Shown here: one piece after another, positions 1 through 13,178 of the stretch | How the letters are laid out: each line of letters opens with the position of its first letter | Numbering within the stretch: position 1 is the stretch's first letter | DNA from: Macropodus opercularis | Lineage: Eukaryota; Chordata; Actinopteri; Anabantiformes; Osphronemidae | Direction: 5' to 3' | NCBI GenBank assembly: GCA_030770545.1 | Contig: CM061107.1 | Span: 8,210,001-8,274,000 of the forward strand | DNA: 64,000 nucleotides | Program-made: the position numbers and the translations under genes | The notes under the pieces: model-generated | The model's database searches: none | Seen by the model: the letters and a program-made list of their open reading frames with translations, nothing else | Told to the model about the DNA's origin: nothing

Positions 1-809
1 CAGCTGGACTCAAACGCCTTCAAATGAACCTCTGCCGGTTCAGCTCTGTGCAGTGTCAGATTAGTTTTGGCTGGTTACACCTGACATCTTGCGCTGTCTG
101 TTCCTGCTGTTAGATCTGGTCTGACAACATGCCAAGCCGTAGGCTCGGGTTTAGTCTTGCGTCTGGGTACGAACAATCGCAGTGACCATGCAGCCTAGTC
201 TGTTCGTGTTTTACCTCCTCATCAAACTAAGTAGATTGTTATCAGTGACTCCCTACTGGTTTTCATTGAAACATTACTTTAGTTTGTTGGACTGTATCCT
301 CTGGACTGTATTGTCTGTTTCTATTAGTTTTCTCTTGGCTACAGAAATGATATTCTAGCTGTAGTTTTTAGTCACCGTGGTGACTGTACTGACTCTGGAG
401 GGGCTCTGGCCTGGAAACCTTGCCAGACATGCAAATTTCCAGTTAACATGTTGCAGGGATATCGAGGCGAGCGCTCTAGGCAAGCGTGAGTCAGTCCTTC
501 CGATGTCCGTGCGTTGAGATTTCACGAATTGCACAATAGGCAGGCTTGTGTGTTGGTTGGTGTTGATCAGGGTCTGGGTGCAGGGTGGTGTTGGATAAGG
601 CCTGGGTGAGGGCTGCTGAAGGACTAAGTGGTTCCGTCCTCTCTACTGAGCCTCTCTGCTGCTGTGTCCACAGGCCTGCCATTGTTTTGCTCCGTGCCTC
701 AGCTTGACAACACTCCAGAAGCCAGCCATTGTATTTAATTACAGTCGCCAGCCCCCTCACAGACTCTTGTCCTTGTGTCCCAGATTTCCATGGGTGCTCT
801 CATTAAGGT

Positions 810-827
810 TGTGTGTGTGTGTGTGTG
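810..827. repeat. TG microsatellite
   Basis: About nine TG units upstream of the first rara exon. Confidence 0.9.
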
Positions 828-2715
828 GCCAATGAGGCTTTTTAATAGCTGTAGGAAAGCCTGTAGCCTGTGTAAATGTAGGCATGAATGCAATTTCTAT
901 GTTTGTGTATGTGTGTGGGCGGCACATCTGTTTGCCTATGCATTTCTGATGAGCTCAGCCTTAATTTGGATGAATAGCTCACTGACCACACTAATAACAC
1001 AGAGCTGTAATCAGTCCACATCAAGAGAAAAGCACAGAAAACAGTGGGAGCTTTTTTTCCCCCCGCTAATGAGAAATTATGCCATGTTACATAAGGGTTG
1101 TTGTTTTTAGGTTTAATTTGTTCTGTTGACATGACGGTGGTGACTGCACGGCCCAGTGGCATGAGCGAGGATGACCCATCATGACAGCAATATAATGGCA
1201 AAGGATGCTCTCTCCCTCCCCCACAGTCTCACACTCAGTCCTGTGCAAAAGTCACTTCACCTTTTTCCTTCTCAGCCGCAGTTAAACACTGTGTCCAAAG
1301 TTACGCGGCCTTGCTTTAACTCCCTGTGTGGGCATCCGCTTTAACGCTTCATCTCTTTGTGTTTGTTTATTTCTCATTGCTCTCATTGTCTCCTGCGTCT
1401 GTTTTTCCCCTCATTTCCTTCCTTAATCAACACTTTCTCTGAATATTTTTAATCAAGTCAATCTCACTACTTCATCACCCGTTGGCCCATTTACACGAAC
1501 GGCTCAAAACGTTACTGGTGTGAAAGTGGCATATGACATCTGGGCCTCATAAATGAACTGTCTTAATATCTCGGACCTGGTGGGTTGTCACCGATGCCGC
1601 AATGTGAGCTTTATTGCCGTTTAGCTTAACTGTCCCCGTCACCTGAAACCCACTTGGATATGTTTTCCTGATGGCAGTGATAACAGGCAGGCTTTGGAGA
1701 GGCTCCATTTGAGTGTAGGGTGTTTGTATCTGTCACTTGTTTTTCCCCAGGAAGTCTTGAGCATATCTAGGTGTCTTGGTGGTTCCGAGTGTAATCTTCC
1801 CGTTGACCATCTGCAACACGCGCATCGACAGATCGGCAGGCGGAGATGTTTCAAGCTATAAAAGGACAGGAAAGCGTGTACGTGTTTGAGTCGGAGAAAG
1901 CGGGAGAAGACTTCATCCTTGGTTTATATTACCCAGCGTGTTGTGTCATTAATTTCGTGTGTGCCGTGTCAAGATCCAGTGCGTTGTGCTCGTCACGCGG
2001 AGTCCGTTTTTCAGCAGACCTGATGAGCCAGCCCACTGTTAAATATAGATGGCTTATGTTCACACAGTGCCGCTTGTCAGTCTCAACAATCCCTGCTCTT
2101 AAGGGCTGATGATGCTGACCTGAGCAACGTGGGCTGCAAAGATGAGCACATGCATAAAGTAGTGTTCCTGTATGAATGTCAGTGAAGCAGTGGGCGCAGA
2201 GCTACGCCGCAAATGTGACTTTTTATATTTCATTCAAGGGCAATGTTTCGCGACACACACGGGATATTGAGGCCAGAGTCCAGTATGCGTTACATAAAGG
2301 CAACAGCAGGTTACTTCCCCCCAATCCCAAACCTCTTTGTTGACAGTGTAAGCACATTTGTCACATTAGACCTCTTGGATTAAGACGGGGTTTTCAGTAT
2401 GCTTGTGTTTGCGAGGCTGATATTGAATAACATACACAGTCGGGTGTGTGTTGCTGGTTGCTGTGTTTGGTGGGGGGTGTATACGAGTTACAAAAAACCC
2501 CGTCATTCCTGGTGAGAAGTATAGAGCAGAGGTTTGTTTTGTGGCGATAGGGTGTGTGTTAGAAAGTGCTTTTTGTTTGAAAACTTGCTCCATTTTGATT
2601 TCTAAACGCTTTGTTAGTTAGCTTCCTCCTGGCGATTTGTATTGGACGTTAGCATCTGTTTTTCTTTTTGTAATATCTGTGCGTGTGTGTTCATCCGGCT
2701 GATATTGATTAGCGC

Positions 2716-2746
2716 TGTGTGTGTGTGTGTGTGTGCGTGTGTGTGT
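2716..2746. repeat. TG microsatellite
   Basis: Interrupted (TG)n, about 60 bases before the acceptor of rara exon 2808-2956. Confidence 0.9.
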
Positions 2747-2807
2747 CTGTCAGCGCTCAATCTGATAGCGTTCACTAACCCGTGGCATTGCTCTTTCCTC
2801 TCCACAG

Positions 2808-5800
2808 CAATAGAGACCCAGAGTACCAGCTCAGAGGAGATAGTGCCAAGCCCGCCCTCGCCTCCCCCGCCGCCCCGCGTCTACAAACCTTGCTTTGTGT
2901 GCCAGGACAAGTCCTCAGGGTACCACTACGGTGTCAGCGCCTGCGAGGGCTGCAAGGTGAGATTCCCAGCCTTCTTTTGAATCCCAAGCAAGCAACATCT
3001 TCGTCAGTCTTGCAACCTTCATATGTAGGGTGCAACGAAAAGAAAAGCACACCTCTCCAAAATGATCATTTTCATTCATGATCACAGCTACATATATGAC
3101 AGACTGGCCCTTTGTCATGCACAGAATGCGAACCTTTGCCGTTGATGCAGCTTTTTCTCCTTTTAATCATTCTTGCTACACTTCTTTGCCTCACACGCAT
3201 CTTCACGCACGTGTCCACGTTACCAATACGTCCATGTTACACAGTTATTAAGTGATGGTCCATGTGAGCCTTCATACGTGTTCTCCTGTTAGTGTGAGCA
3301 CACACACCTCTTCTCTCTCTGCTCCCTGAGGCCTGGAGCCTGAGTTGTGTCAGCTCAGGGCAGAATAGAGGCGATGTCTGTTTATCTAATGTTGTGGTGT
3401 AGCCCAGTGCAAAACTTTATTTGTTTCCATGTCAACATTGTTTGTTTAATGAGCAACCATTCTTTTCCAGACCTGCAGAGTTATCTAACCGAAGCATGGG
3501 TATATAAGTCGTTTTGCATTTTGAAGACGTCTGAAGACAGGCAGGGTGGTGCTGATGATGGTGACAGGTGCCTGCTAGAACCTTTGACTTATTGACTGGG
3601 GAACCAACACTGTGGTCTGGGTCTCCATATGTGCATGGGTAGGACGGGTTTGGAAAGGGAGGGTGAGCAGAATAGGCAGGAGGCAGTAGCTATAAAAAAA
3701 AGAGAAAGGAAATGCAGAAACCCAGGGGGGATGTAGAAATGCAGACAAAATGATACAAAGAACAGAGAGACTGCGGGGAGTGAGATAGTAGACTGTGCTC
3801 CAGGAAGCATGAAGAGCTAAAAAGAGACACAGAGAGAGAAGAGGGCAGCAGATTAGGAGGACGGGGTACAGGGGCCACAGCTGAACTCATTGACACCCAG
3901 AGAAGGACTGTCAGTGCACCAGCGCACAGGGGGGAAGGGAAAATGAGCAGCAATACACAAAGGGAGGAGAGTTCACGATAGCGAATGCAGACCTAAGACT
4001 AAAAAAAATAAACATTTATTTTGAATTCTGCTGCAACACTTTCTCAGCTGTGTAAAAGCATGTAAATAATTTGCACAATAAATAAGATAATATGCCTAAA
4101 TTGCAGCTCCTGGTGAGAGATGAATCTAGAAGTTGGACTGTCTGCCTGTGTTAGACACACCGTGCTTTGCCTCAGGCAGACACAGTGACTGTGCAGTTTC
4201 CAGTGACAGTCACACATATTGAAACGCACTGACAGAGGTTTGTTAGATTAAGCACCAATTTTCAACGCTTGAATGAAAACATACACGCAACCAAATCCAA
4301 CTAAATCCGTTCGTTTCAACTCTTGACTGGCGATCCTGTCGGACGCTGTGGGGGCTGAAGTGCTTACAGCTTGTTGTGTACGAGACAGCCTGGTCTGGTA
4401 GAAACTCGGATGTAGTGTAATGAAAAAATAAACACGTCGCACAATAGAGGAGCCATAAACTTGAGTAATTAGTCGTTTCGGCTTCGTGATCACAGGGTTG
4501 TTCTGTTTGCCAGCACAGAAACTGCATCAGATTTGTCACTGTAATTAGCTTCTTGACGGTATTATTCACTGGGGATATTGATGCTGTTTTAATTCATCAG
4601 CCAACAGGCAAACAGTGACGAACTATAGCTTCATATATCAGTTGCTGACACTCTCAACATCATTAAACATTACTTATCAAAATTTTGGACACATTTCCCA
4701 GTTGAATAGTAAAGAGCTCGGTGAGATTAATCTGTAGGAATGTGGGTAGAACTACCTGAACTAGCTGTGGTTACTCAGTCCACGCGTAGCTGCAATGCTA
4801 ATTTTTAGGAATCACGATGCCGTCTCCATATCTCCGACTTCAGAGGGGATGAGTTGGCATAGCACGCTCAATAATTCAAGAGTACAGGCTTGCGAATGTA
4901 TATGTTGTCTCATCTGAGACTGGGGTAAGTCGAGGGTTAGCAGCGTCGGCATTGCTGAAGCGTGCCAAACTACAAAGGCGTTTCCTGGGGGCTGCAGCGA
5001 ACAGAGGAAGCGTTGGGGGGGGGGGTTGGAGCTGGGGTTGGAGCTCTGCTACTTGGAGACGGCTCATTCGTTTGTTGTTTAAGTTCTGCCGCCCGCACAT
5101 ACTCACCGGCACAGCGCTTCTTTCCCCCTGCAGATATTAACACTTAAACATTAAATATGCATGCCCACCCCCTCATGTTTATGTTTTTGTCTTTGAGGCA
5201 TGACAGCTCACAGCAGGAGGGCTTCTCCTGGTATCCGCCGCAATAGGAGGGAAGCAACCGTATTTCCACAATTCCCAAATGCCATCTCTCGCACGAAGGT
5301 TCCCTATTTGCCATGTTTTTGCATGACCCTCCTACCAAGCATCCATTTTACTGATGTGTGGGCTGTAGCAGTATCACAGAGCTCGGGGCACAGATACATG
5401 CATATACACACAGGCACAGCAGGAGGCTGGGAATGCATTTATAATCTGGGTGCACCGTGAAAGTCACGTAAGAGAGGATTCCTCCGCTTCCCTGTGAACT
5501 CGCCAGCCTCAGACTCCCCCTGTCTTTCCTCTCGATAAAGCATCTTCTCACACGCAAAGTAGAACGCTCTCACACGAGATGCCCAGGACTCATACCGCAC
5601 ATCAGCTGTGAATTTGTGAGCACGTGACGTATGTGTTGTCACTATTGTCTGGTCATTTTCATCCCACTCTCCGTCTCCTTACGGCTCTCATCTTCTCTAG
5701 ACACTGTGGGGTGGCTGACAGGCCCGCTGAGGACCGTTGTTGTCTTGTGGATCAAGCAGTGGTACAAAAAGAGGCTTAAGGGCCACAGGAAGCAATGACT

Positions 5801-8800
5801 CCTAAAAAGAAAGAGAGCGGGGGCAGGAACGATTGACTGGCCCACGAGCCAGCGGCAACAGTCAATCATGAGGTGATGGGAGTGGGCACCTGAGCCTCAT
5901 GGAGTCAGGAAGGAGTGGGTCAATCCCCCGGTGACACTAGGGTCAGGGTCAGGGCACCGTCGGATCAAAGAGGACATGATCCATGCACACAAAGACCACA
6001 GATGTATCCCTCAGCTTCAGCAGCTAGAATGAACATAGAACCTTTAGCCTTGTTCTCTCCACTTTGTTGCTGGTAAGATAAGTTATGTTCTGAGGACACG
6101 TTGTAGAGGGAGAGGTAGGATTTTATTAATCTAAATATCAAGTGAGAAATGAAGGATTAGGACAATGATGGGATTAATTAAAGTTAATTTAATGTGACAA
6201 GAGGCTGTGAAGCAAATATGAAGTGCGGACAATGGTCACATTAGGTGATCATCAACAAATGGACACAACGTTCCCCTGGCAGAACCTCAAACAGATACGA
6301 GACGCTGTACACACTGAGATGCTTGAATCACTTCCACTCTGTGGTGGCGTACGGGATGCGGGGAGCGACTGGTGATCCGGGAAGGACAAATTGCAGGCTT
6401 AGATCCATCGGCCATCTGTCTGCTAGCAGAGCTAATCCCTCGGCAAGGGATGGGGCTCCCTGGCAGCTACAGTAGCACGCCACACCAAACTGCTCTTCAC
6501 CCCACCTCCCTCCCCCAAGCTGGCCTCACCCACCCTCCTGCCCACCAAAACACAACCCGCGTCCCACTGCGTCACGTCAATACTGACATTGACCTGTATT
6601 CCATTTGTCCCTTGCCCTGCTTGCTGAACACTCACTCAGTTGTGGCTGATTTGCATTAACCTCTTTTTATCTTGTTGACACTCAAGGGATGTTTAAACAA
6701 AAAGGCCACAGAGGTTAACAGTGATTTTATTGGAGCTGCGTGGTGTTACTGAGGGATGTGTTTCAGTGGGGAGACGCATTTTCCTCTTTTCGCCTTGTGC
6801 CCTCAAAACATGTGAGCAAACGTGAGCTCATTATAATCTGCCTTCAATTGACTCATTTTTAAATTCATTCGATCAGTTAGATGGGAAACACTTGAAAAGT
6901 GGGATTCTGTCTGACATCACCTCTTATCTATAGTTTCTTAATTAATAACAATGTCTTCATTCTCTGTGTCTGTGTAATTCATACCACATTTATCTGGTGT
7001 TTTGTACTGCATCTCCTACAGCTCCCTGAGCGGGTGGACGGCCGCCTGCGATAGTTAGGGAACTGACTGTTAGTCTTTGTCTGCATTATGTCGTGGGTTA
7101 AGCCCTTCAAGGACTTAACTTTGAAGACAAGCAAAATGTTTGTAGAAGCCAAGCCAAGCAGTTGTGTTGACTAGGTGGATACACACCAGTAATAATCTAA
7201 GGTTGTTCGTTGCTCCCACTTCTGTTAATTACGTTTCACCGCCCATCCGCATCGCCTCACGCCTCCGTCTCTCTGTCGCACAGGGCTTCTTTCGGAGAAG
7301 CATCCAGAAGAACATGGTGTACACTTGTCACCGGGAGAAGAATTGCATCATCAACAAAGTCACCCGGAACCGCTGCCAGTACTGTCGGCTACAGAAGTGC
7401 CTGGAAGTCGGAATGTCAAAGGAGTGTAAGTATGAAACCGCATTACCCAGAATGCCTGACCAGACAAGCACGGATCTCATCAGAGTGGTTTAATTCAAGC
7501 GTGATTAGCACGGTGGGTGACGCCAAGCGTTTGTTCCGCTGCTATCGCTAATGAAGCACGTTTGTGTTTTCACCGAACATTCTCAAATAAAGTCACTTTA
7601 AATTTGCCGAACGTTTTCAGTGTAAAAAGGGAGACAAAGGGCAGCAATGATGCAGACTGGCAGCAACAGTCAGGGTGTCGCCAGGCTTGGCAGGCCTCTG
7701 TGATGAATATGTTCTCACCTGCCGAGAGTGAAAGAGCAGGCGTCTGCTCCCATCATTGCACCCCGGGGGCTGTGTGAACACACACTCACATACACATACA
7801 TGCAAGCAGTCAGACTTGATAAAGTAATTGGTGGAGGTGCTACCGCAGAGAATTCAAAGGCCAGCAGGGGTTTTACCTCAGCTCAATCACATGACACAAT
7901 CTGTTATACACACAGACTTTCAGCTGCTATCACATTACCGGAATGTGTACGTGACTCATTTGCACCGATGGATACCTAGTATCAGGACGTATATCAGTAA
8001 CACACATCCACGCAGCTTCCATGGCTCCATCCCTCTTTGCCTCCTGTCTTCCCAGCGCTATTTACCGCCTCTTTCTGGAACAGCGAGTGCAGGGAGCGCT
8101 CCCCATGCCACAGCACTGTGGCTTACAGTAAAAGAAGCTATCCTCTGAGCTCCTTACCTTTGAATGGGGCCATTAATCATGGTTAGAAGGATCACAGCAG
8201 CCAGCTTTTTTACACACACGTTTGCACACAGGCGCAGGACGCAGTTAGGGCTGTAGGCTGGTGTTGGGGGAGCATCTTGTGGCGAAGCAGCAGCACTGCA
8301 AGTACTAAAAAGAAGATTTGCTGAATGGACTCAAGTTCACAAGTTGGATTTTGACTCACTTTTTCTCAGCTGATGCTGGTGTAATACTGTGGCTGTTTTG
8401 TGCAGGTTGTGTAGATTCCGTGTGCTCCTGTGTCCTCAGCTGTGACTTTGGCTAGTGACACCGGTCTGAGTTGGTGAGGAAGAAAAGGCCAGCCATCTGG
8501 GGCCAGCGGGGAGTCTCTCCGCCTCTCAGACACACGGACCCAAGCACACACATCGCAAACATGCATGGTAGCGAGTAGTTCCCTGCACACTCAAATTATG
8601 CACATGCAAGGTGACAAACAAAACCTGCTATGAATAAAAACACTTCAACAGAAACCCACTCAGACAGTTTCACTAAGAGACCTTACAGTCTCTGTCATAC
8701 ACACACATACACAGAAGGTGGACCCCCTGCTGGCGCCAAGGGACGTCTGGGTGACCTTGTGCTTGTTGGCAGACAGCTCCAGACGACAGTGCCAGGCCGG

Positions 8801-11800
8801 CTGCCAGGCAGCGATGCCAAGCAAGACTGCAAGTGAAGGAGGGAGGGTGGCACTGGGACCAAGTGGAGGGTTACAAGGAAATCACCTGTCAGCCCAGTGC
8901 CACATTAAAGGCTCCCTGACAGTGTGTGGCGTTAAATAGATGTAATCATGAATGTCTGAATCGAAAAAGAATATTTACAATCAGATATAAACAAAGCATG
9001 ACCATTAAAGGGGGATATGCAATCAAGTAGAATAAGGATGTTGACGTTTGCACATAGGAAGAAATGTTTAAAGCACATTTGTATGAGGTGTATTCCCTTT
9101 GCTGACACTTTCTATTTTCGCTTTCTTTGCATCAGGACCACAATGCATCACGCTGTGTTTATGTTAGTGTTCAGAACAGCCTCCATCCCTCAGTACCACC
9201 CTCCCTTTATCATCCCCTCCCTGCTTTATTGTCAGACTCTCAAAGCTATCGCCCACATGCTCCTTGAGGAAGGTGTTATTCAGTGATAGAAAAAGTAATA
9301 AAAGTAAAATAAGATGAAGCAAGGAATGATGGAGAAGCGCGCAGGGGGAGGATAACATCAGCCAGAAAGGCAGGATGGAGGAGAAAGATGAAGGCTGCGA
9401 GAGGGAAGAGTATTGAACCCAGTGTGAGTGAGAATGAAAATCAAGAGTTGAGAGAAAAGGGGAGGGGGGGAGGCAAGAGAGGCTGGAGGACAGAGAGAGG
9501 GAGAAAGTTTCATCACTGTCGACAGTGGCTGTGCGCTGCGAGCAGCAGGAGCAGGGGGAACATTGACATTTTTATCTTTCCATTGAATTTAATCTGTGTG
9601 ATGGACGAGCTGCCAGCGCTTTAATTCTCCTCACACGAATTATCCCTGTCTGCCCACCTCTCCCTGCTCCCTCCCTGCAAACATACACACAAAGATACGT
9701 CCGCGCTAGGCACTAACAGGAATCGTCCATTAACAGCGCGCTGCAGCTGAAGCCCGTGAACAAATGACAGAGCGATGGACGTGCTTTTGTGCTGTCACAG
9801 TGTTCTGTGCACGTTACACACCGGCTCTTATAAATCATTTTTATGCGATGAACACGTAACCGCAAACAATCCAGGATGCAAGTTCCCCCATTAGCATTCA
9901 TATTCTGGTAATGCATTTTGAAAGATGCATTGCTCGAAGTGAACACGCTCACAAACATCAAAATGCACAACCGTGTCAACACACTCGCAATAAAAAAGCA
10001 AAGCAGTATTTCTTTCATTTGAGCTGCTCCGCTACGGCCCCCACCTCAAGTTATTGCATGTGGCAATTCGCCGTGACAGATCGCCAGTCGGGCCTAATAG
10101 TTCTTTAATGACTTCATTAAATTGTGTTGTGCGGCTTATGATTGTGCTGCCAATTTGTCAGTGCGGGTAATGTCTTGGCGCTAGGGATGCCCCACTTGTA
10201 TTTGTGAATTAATTGGAGATCGACTGTGCTGCAGCCCCCTCCCCTGCCCCCACGGCAGACGGGACACTGATTCCCAAACGGCACCGTAAGCAGGGATGGC
10301 CCAAATACGCTCAGTGGCTCACTACTTTTATATAAGGGGGGCGTTCCTTCACTGTCTCGGCCTTAATTAGCTCAGTGGAACGTTTTGCACTGATTTGCTT
10401 GTTTTTACTGACATGGCTTGTAAAAAGCGTATAATGTTTGGTTTTGATGTGCCACTTGCCATTTCACTGTGCGTTACTACTGCTTGTGCACATGGCTGTG
10501 GTTTCAGTTGTGTGTGCTGGTAAGTCACTGCAAATAATGCTCTACCATAGTCTTGTCTGGACAGCGGCGTGTTATTCACCTTGTTGTGGTGAGCAGTGCT
10601 TAGCCATAACATAGTGCAGGCTCAGACTTTCAGCCCCCGCCTTCCTCCTCCCTTCATGTTCTCCCCCCTGTCTGGGGTCTGATGAATGAGCAGCAGCACC
10701 AAGCAGTGAATCCCTCTCTGGCCCCAGGCCAGGCCCCTCTGTCACAGGCATTGATCTCCCATCAGCCTGAGCGCTCTCGCTCCTAATGGTTGGAGGTTAG
10801 ACAAGGCAAAATCTGATCTCAGGTCAGTGGCAGGGGTAAACCCAGGAACCTCGAGGGGAGGTGGAGATGAGAGAGCAGATAGAGATGAGTTTTGGAAAGG
10901 GGGATGGTGTCAACAAGAGCGAAGACAGTTTTGAAAAGGAGAGATCATGAAGCAGAGCCCAACAAGCAAACTAAGAATGTGTTTCCCATGAGAAGGGAAG
11001 AAATGTGTGTGTGTGTGTGTGTGTGAGACAGAGAGAACGCTGGAAGGGTTTTTCTGGTATGGGCTCAGCCACTGAGCCCTTTTAAAACCATTAGAGGCAG
11101 GATATTTGTCATATTATGTTATTAGATTAGCTGAGACCCCTAATGAAAGCTGTGGCGATCCGTCAACCTTACGGATCGCTCCGTTCGCCATCGCTATTTA
11201 TCAGCTAGCGCCCCACATCACCCACCCTACCCCCACCTTCGACACGTACACAACCCAGTCGTCTCTGAACTGCACTCCGGTGTGGATGGACTGGGAGAAA
11301 TGGATCGAGCCTGTAATGGGATTCCAATGCTAAACACCCCGCCTAGTTTTTTGTCATTTGGGGTGAGCACACAATTCTCCGCCAGATCGCCCAGAGGGAA
11401 ACGACATTGGATTATTTCAAGGTCCCCCTTCACTCCCCCCATTACCATAGCCCTTGTGCGATAGAGCTGTCCCACAACATTTATCTTGCCATGGCATTGG
11501 ATAAGAGAAGTGATGCCGTGGTTGCTGCAGACAGAGCCTTGTTTCCTGATGATGACTTTGCCTTTGAGCTTGTTCTCAGCTTACCTTGAGGTAGTGTCAG
11601 GCGGTATTTATATGGGACACACAGTAAGCAGGTTGTGCGGTTGTGAGCATGTTGCGACTCATAATGTCAAGCAGAATTGTTGGGTGTAATTGTTTTTGAT
11701 TTCTTCGATGTACGCTTTTGGTGTGAGTGAAATGCGGTGAAAATCGATCCGCCGGCTTGTTTGACCCACGCATACCAATGATTGTCTTCTTTTTGTGTCC

Positions 11801-13178
11801 GTGTAGCTGTGAGGAATGACAGAAATAAAAAGAAGAAGGATGAAAAGAAGCAGGAGTGTACAGAGAGCTACGTTCTGAGTCCTGACACGGAGCAGATGAT
11901 CGACAGGGTTCGCAAGGCACATCAGGATACTTTCCCATCTCTCTGCCAGCTGGGCAAATACACTACGGTCAGTAGAACGGCACTGGCACTACATTTTGTT
12001 TGCTTTGTCACCCACACTTGATGTGTAAACGCAATTTCCCATAACTTTCCTACAGACTAACAGCTCAGAACGACGCGTGTCCTTGGATGTAGACTTGTGG
12101 GATAAATTCAGTGAACTCTCTACCAAGTGCATCATAAAGACAGTGGAGTTTGCTAAACAGCTGCCCGGCTTCACAACGCTTACTATTGCTGACCAGATCA
12201 CTCTGCTCAAAGCAGCCTGTCTGGACATCCTGGTAAGTCCAGCGCCTCAGTGTTTTTCTCCTCTTGGGAGCCGGGGGGTGGATGTCACGTTAAAGCCCGC
12301 GCTGTGTCTCTGCTCTCCAGATACTGCGGATCTGTACACGTTACACCCCAGAGCAAGACACCATGACGTTCTCAGATGGACTCACGCTAAACCGAACCCA
12401 GATGCACAACGCGGGCTTTGGTCCCCTCACAGACCTCGTTTTTGCCTTTGCCAACCAGCTCCTTCCTCTGGAGATGGACGATGCAGAGACAGGGCTGCTC
12501 AGCGCCATCTGTTTGCTGTGTGGAGGTACGGCAAGGTTCCTAAGAGGTTTAGCACCTCAAAAAATAACGAACTGTACAATTATATTGGATCAATGTCATT
12601 ACTTTCCAAACATTTGGTGCAGCAGGGTGATATTGAGCTCCACCTATTGGTTGCCTACAGTATTTGTTCTACACATTGTTTTTGTCCAACAGATCGTCAG
12701 GATTTGGAAGAGTCAGATAAGGTGGACATCCTACAGGAACCCCTTCTGGAGGCCCTAAAGATTTACGTAAGGAAGAGGAGGCCCCACAAACCGCACATGT
12801 TCCCTAAGATGCTGATGAAGATAACTGATCTGAGAAGCATCAGCGCTAAAGGTCTGTATGAATAAAAGAACACGTAACGTGATGTCCAAAATAACTTAAA
12901 TATAAATATAAATATATCAGAGTGAAATTAATATATACGAGAGCTTGACATTTGTCTGTCTCCCTCCCACCTGCTTTACAGGAGCTGAGCGTGTCATCAC
13001 CCTGAAGATGGAGATCCCCGGCTCCATGCCCCCACTCATTCAGGAGATGCTGGAGAACTCAGAAGGCCTGGAAAGTGGAGCGGCAGGTAGCCGGCCCAGT
13101 GGGGCCCCCCCAAGTAGCTGCAGCCCCAGCCTGTCCCCCAGCTCTGCCCAAAGCAGTCCAGCTACACAATCGCCGTAG
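2808..13178 (+). CDS. rara: Retinoic acid receptor alpha (5' coding exon missing)
   Basis: Ligand-activated nuclear receptor that pairs with RXR on retinoic acid response elements. Seven coding exons: 2808-2956, 7284-7425, 11807-11967, 12056-12232, 12321-12525, 12693-12851 and 12982-13178 (TAG). They give ~396 codons in unbroken phase. The first exon begins in mid-codon (2 nt completing a codon), so the A domain lies upstream. In order: the SP-rich linker PSPPSPPPPPRVYKPC; two C4 zinc fingers with P-box CEGCKGFF split by an intron; hinge basic stretch RNDRNKKKK; ligand-binding domain; AF-2 helix PLIQEMLE; and a proline/serine F domain ending SPATQSP. Three pocket positions separate the RAR subtypes. 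Here they read Ser (FSELSTKC), Ile (DILILR) and Val (AERVITL), the alpha combination. I cannot tell raraa from rarab. Confidence 0.96.
2957..7283. other. rara intron between the two zinc-finger exons
   Basis: A 4.3 kb intron with donor GTGAGA after the CEGCK codons and acceptor CGCACAG. The open frames inside are short, often low complexity (purine-rich at 3640-3960), and match no family I know. Notable items are an 11-base G run at 5015-5025 and a cluster of GGGTCA half-sites at 5917-5957. Confidence 0.85.
5917..5957 (+). promoter_or_regulatory. Cluster of nuclear-receptor half-sites GGGTCA
   Basis: GGGTCA occurs at 5917-5922, 5940-5945 and 5946-5951, and a degenerate GGGCAC follows at 5952. 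The last three are head to tail with no spacer. RAR/RXR dimers bind direct repeats of RGKTCA, usually with 1, 2 or 5 spacer bases, so this zero-spacer arrangement is not canonical. A regulatory role within rara is inference only. Confidence 0.25.
11004..11025. repeat. TG microsatellite
   Basis: About 11 TG units in a rara intron. Confidence 0.9.
11155..11179. repeat. Perfect inverted repeat (hairpin), 9-bp arms
   Basis: Arm GCGATCCGT and its exact reverse complement ACGGATCGC are separated by seven bases. A G:T wobble could extend the stem by one pair. It lies in a rara intron, about 630 bases before the hinge exon. No RNA family is recognised. Confidence 0.7.

Larger units (their letters stand above)
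1..2807. other. Non-coding sequence upstream of the first recognised rara exon
   Basis: This stretch probably belongs to the rara intron that separates the isoform-specific A-domain exon from the common exon at 2808. I looked for the two known vertebrate RARA N-termini, the alpha1 form starting MASNSS and the alpha2 form starting MYESVE, and found neither. Small open frames here (for example 775-1110 and 1846-2109) have no recognisable domain, and the first covers a TG repeat. Visible items are TG tracts at 810-827 and 2716-2746 and an everted hormone-response-like pair at 25-42. Confidence 0.6.
7426..11806. other. rara intron between the second zinc-finger exon and the hinge exon
   Basis: A 4.4 kb intron with donor GTAAGT and acceptor GTGTAG. 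No credible coding exon was found. It contains a TG microsatellite at 11004-11025, a perfect 9-bp-arm hairpin at 11155-11179 and a purine-rich block at 9300-9510. It also holds low-repeat sequence around 9540-10300 that looks like candidate conserved non-coding DNA; that last point is only an impression. Confidence 0.8.
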
